Positions 6,044 through 6,750 of a DNA stretch of 6,750 nt are shown here, piece by piece. The stretch spans positions 1 through 6,750 of the forward strand of contig CALXSW010000207.1 in assembly GCA_944391255.1 (NCBI GenBank), in the 5' to 3' direction. Both the position numbers and the translations under genes were made by a program. How positions within the stretch are numbered: position 1 is the stretch's first letter; the number at the start of each line of letters is the position of its first letter. The DNA is from an uncultured Clostridia bacterium. Its GTDB lineage: Bacteria; Bacillota; Clostridia; UBA1381. Under the pieces are notes generated by a model, which made no database searches, had not been told where the DNA came from, and saw only the letters and a program-made list of their open reading frames with translations.

Positions 6044-6481
6044 TTATAATTTATTTATTTTATCTTTAAGAGCATGCAGATATTTTTCAGTAAGCTCAAG
6101 ATATTTTTCAACGTCAGAGCTTTCCCATGAGTCAAAAATCTCGTTTTCTATATTCATTATTTTAACAACGGAGCTTTGCGAAAAAGAAATACCTTTTTCG
6201 GTCAGACATACATTTTTTGATTTTCCGTCAGCAGCTTCAAGAAACACGATATTGTCTTTCTCAAGCTTGTGAACCGCGGAATTTACTGTCTGTTTGCTGA
6301 GTCCTGTTTTTCTTGTAATATCTGCGAGAGGACACTTTTCACCTTGATCGCATATGGTGTAAAGTATCCTGAGAACGCTGTCTGAAATGCCGAGCCGGAT
6401 CGATGATTCGTGATAAACCGCTTCTATCTCGCTTACAAGATAGTTATATCGTTTCATTTCATTAGAAGTATATTTTCCCAT
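6044..6481 (-). CDS. MarR-family transcriptional regulator of the adjacent MATE pump
   Basis: A 145-residue winged helix-turn-helix repressor, expected to be a homodimer released from DNA by a small ligand. Helices flank a wHTH (about 33-100): LRILYTICDQGEKCPLADI, recognition-helix region GLSKQTVNSAVHKLEKDNIV (60-79), and a wing with the D-x-K-S-K-x-V-x-L-T-E-K-G pattern (85-97) that is highly characteristic of MarR. The C-terminal helices supply the dimer interface. The start is ATG 6481, preceded by GGAGG (6489-6493) at 7 nt. An in-frame ATG at 6514 would add 11 residues but lies upstream of the predicted transcription start and of one operator, so it is rejected. It is the first gene of the marR-MATE operon, and two dyads in its promoter imply autorepression and joint control of the pump. 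Two cysteines (C44, C50) in the HTH might sense oxidants, but this is a guess. Confidence 0.92.
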   Translation of the reverse strand: MGKYTSNEMKRYNYLVSEIEAVYHESSIRLGISDSVLRILYTICDQGEKCPLADITRKTGLSKQTVNSAVHKLEKDNIVFLEAADGKSKNVCLTEKGISFSQSSVVKIMNIENEIFDSWESSDVEKYLELTEKYLHALKDKINKL

Positions 6482-6497
6482 ATAAAAGCCTCCGTTA

Positions 6498-6511
6498 GTC
6501 CGAAATCGTAC
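6498..6511. promoter_or_regulatory. MarR operator 2 (imperfect dyad at the start site)
   Basis: GTCCGAAATCGTAC: the left arm GTCCGA is identical to that of operator 1, and the right arm differs at one base (TCGTAC for TCGGAC). Centre-to-centre distance from operator 1 is 26 bp. It covers about +1 to +14 of the marR transcript, so a bound dimer would block initiation. Confidence 0.65.
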
Positions 6512-6517
6512 CATATC

Positions 6518-6546
6518 ATTATAGTCCGATTTCGGACATTTGTCAA
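6518..6546 (-). promoter_or_regulatory. Consensus promoter of the marR-MATE operon
   Basis: On the minus strand both hexamers are perfect consensus: TTGACA (6546-6541), 17 nt, TATAAT (6523-6518). The expected start is near 6511, about 30 nt before the marR ATG. Such a strong promoter is usually held down by a repressor, and operators lie within it. Confidence 0.88.
6524..6537. promoter_or_regulatory. MarR operator 1 (perfect dyad in the promoter spacer)
   Basis: GTCCGATTTCGGAC has perfect 6-bp arms (GTCCGA/TCGGAC) around TT and sits between the -35 and -10 boxes, touching the -10. Its repeat at 6498-6511 supports a common regulator, most simply the MarR protein encoded here. Confidence 0.75.
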
Positions 6547-6558
6547 TACTTTTATGTT

Positions 6559-6587
6559 TTGAAAACTATACAAAATTATGATATAAT
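6559..6587 (+). promoter_or_regulatory. Divergent strong plus-strand promoter at the right edge
   Basis: TTGAAA (6559-6564), 17 nt, perfect TATAAT (6582-6587) preceded by TGA (extended -10, 6579-6581). Its -35 box lies 12 bp from the -35 of the marR promoter, back to back. Transcription would start near 6594 and run out of the window, through a leader of at least 130 nt. Confidence 0.65.
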
Positions 6588-6670
6588 ATGATCAGTATGT
6601 GAGCATAATGTTCATCAGATATTATAAAGAACTAATATAGCAATAAGAATGTTGAAGTAGTTGAGATTTA

Positions 6671-6727
6671 ATGAGTTTAATTAAAGAGCGAAGCGCATAT
6701 TCGAAACTATATGTATTTACAGTCTGA
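6671..6727 (+). CDS. Possible short leader ORF (18 codons), low confidence
   Basis: ATG at 6671 opens MSLIKERSAYSKLYVFTV and stops at TGA 6725-6727, one base before another ATG (6729). It follows the plus-strand promoter at 6559-6587. The upstream purines (GAG 6663-6665) make a weak ribosome site at best. In DNA this AT-rich, an ORF of this size arises easily by chance. I do not recognise it; it is listed because its stop-to-ATG spacing and its overlap with a hairpin suggest a leader peptide. Confidence 0.18.
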   Translation: MSLIKERSAYSKLYVFTV

Positions 6728-6734
6728 TATGCGC
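6693..6734 (+). repeat. Inverted repeat / leader hairpin that would enclose an ATG
   Basis: GCGCATAT (6693-6700) and ATATGCGC (6727-6734) form perfect 8-bp arms around a 26-nt loop. No T-run follows on the plus strand and only two T on the minus, so it is not a convincing terminator. The right arm contains ATG 6729-6731. The nine-base GATATGCGC also occurs in the terminator stem at 1779-1787. Confidence 0.5.
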
Positions 6735-6750
6735 ATTAAAAAACGAAAAA
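6729..6750 (+). CDS. Possible start of a gene running off the right edge
   Basis: ATG at 6729 opens a basic stretch (MRIKKRK) still open at the last base. A strong plus-strand promoter lies about 135 nt upstream, but no clear Shine-Dalgarno precedes this ATG. A basic N-terminus is common in exported or membrane proteins, but seven residues prove nothing. The true gene start may lie beyond the window. Confidence 0.2.

Noticed and set aside
6482..6514. Upstream ATG start for the MarR protein
   Set aside because: It lies upstream of the predicted transcription start, in the operator region, while ATG 6481 has GGAGG 7 nt upstream.
6693..6734. Terminator for a minus-strand gene coming from the right
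   Set aside because: Only two T follow the stem on the minus strand before a GC-containing stretch, and no minus-strand coding tail is visible between it and the window edge.
1..6750. CRISPR array, IS element, toxin-antitoxin or defence system
   Set aside because: No spaced direct repeats, transposase, nuclease or paired small toxin/antitoxin genes were seen; all large ORFs are explained by housekeeping, signalling or transport families.

Overview
The window looks like ordinary chromosomal core sequence from a low-to-moderate-GC Gram-positive anaerobe, most likely a Clostridia (Oscillospiraceae/Lachnospiraceae-like) member. The grounds are the two-gene NifS-NifU iron-sulfur module without housekeeping isc partners, AGGAGG-type ribosome binding sites, heavy ATA isoleucine use, long intrinsic terminators with U-tracts, and Firmicutes-type promoters (TTGACA-N17-TATAAT, extended -10). 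The genus cannot be fixed from the sequence alone.

Layout from left to right. (1) 1-237: the 3' end of ftsZ (C-terminal linker and terminal peptide), followed by a hairpin-rich 3' region. (2) 481-557: tRNA-Arg(CCG) with its own promoter and terminator. (3) 682-1767 (+): a six-TM membrane diguanylate cyclase with an intact GGEEF motif and no RxxD inhibitory site. (4) 1769-1811: a near-perfect symmetric hairpin that can terminate both this gene and the convergent nifS-nifU operon. (5) 3587-1919 (-): nifS (cysteine desulfurase) and nifU (scaffold), separated by 1 nt and driven by a strong promoter whose -35 box lies inside a TTGACA-N5-TGTCAA dyad. (6) 3835-4647 (+): a divergently transcribed TIM-barrel metal-dependent hydrolase of the amidohydrolase_2 type. 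(7) 4647-4693: a second bidirectional terminator. (8) 6481-4702 (-): a MarR-family repressor gene and a MATE efflux pump gene in one operon, with a textbook consensus promoter carrying two GTCCGA-type operator dyads. (9) 6547-6750: a second, divergent, strong (+) promoter that fires into a leader containing a possible short ORF, a hairpin and the beginning of another ORF cut by the window edge.

Functionally the window is a set of independent small transcription units: cell division, translation, c-di-GMP signalling, Fe-S cluster assembly, a hydrolase of unknown substrate, and a self-regulated drug/metabolite efflux module resembling mepRA of Staphylococcus in organisation. No mobile element, CRISPR array, phage gene or obviously new multi-gene system is visible. 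The most informative signals are regulatory: the dyad over the nifS -35 box (its core spacing matches IscR-type Rrf2 operators), the paired MarR operators, and the divergent leader at the right edge.
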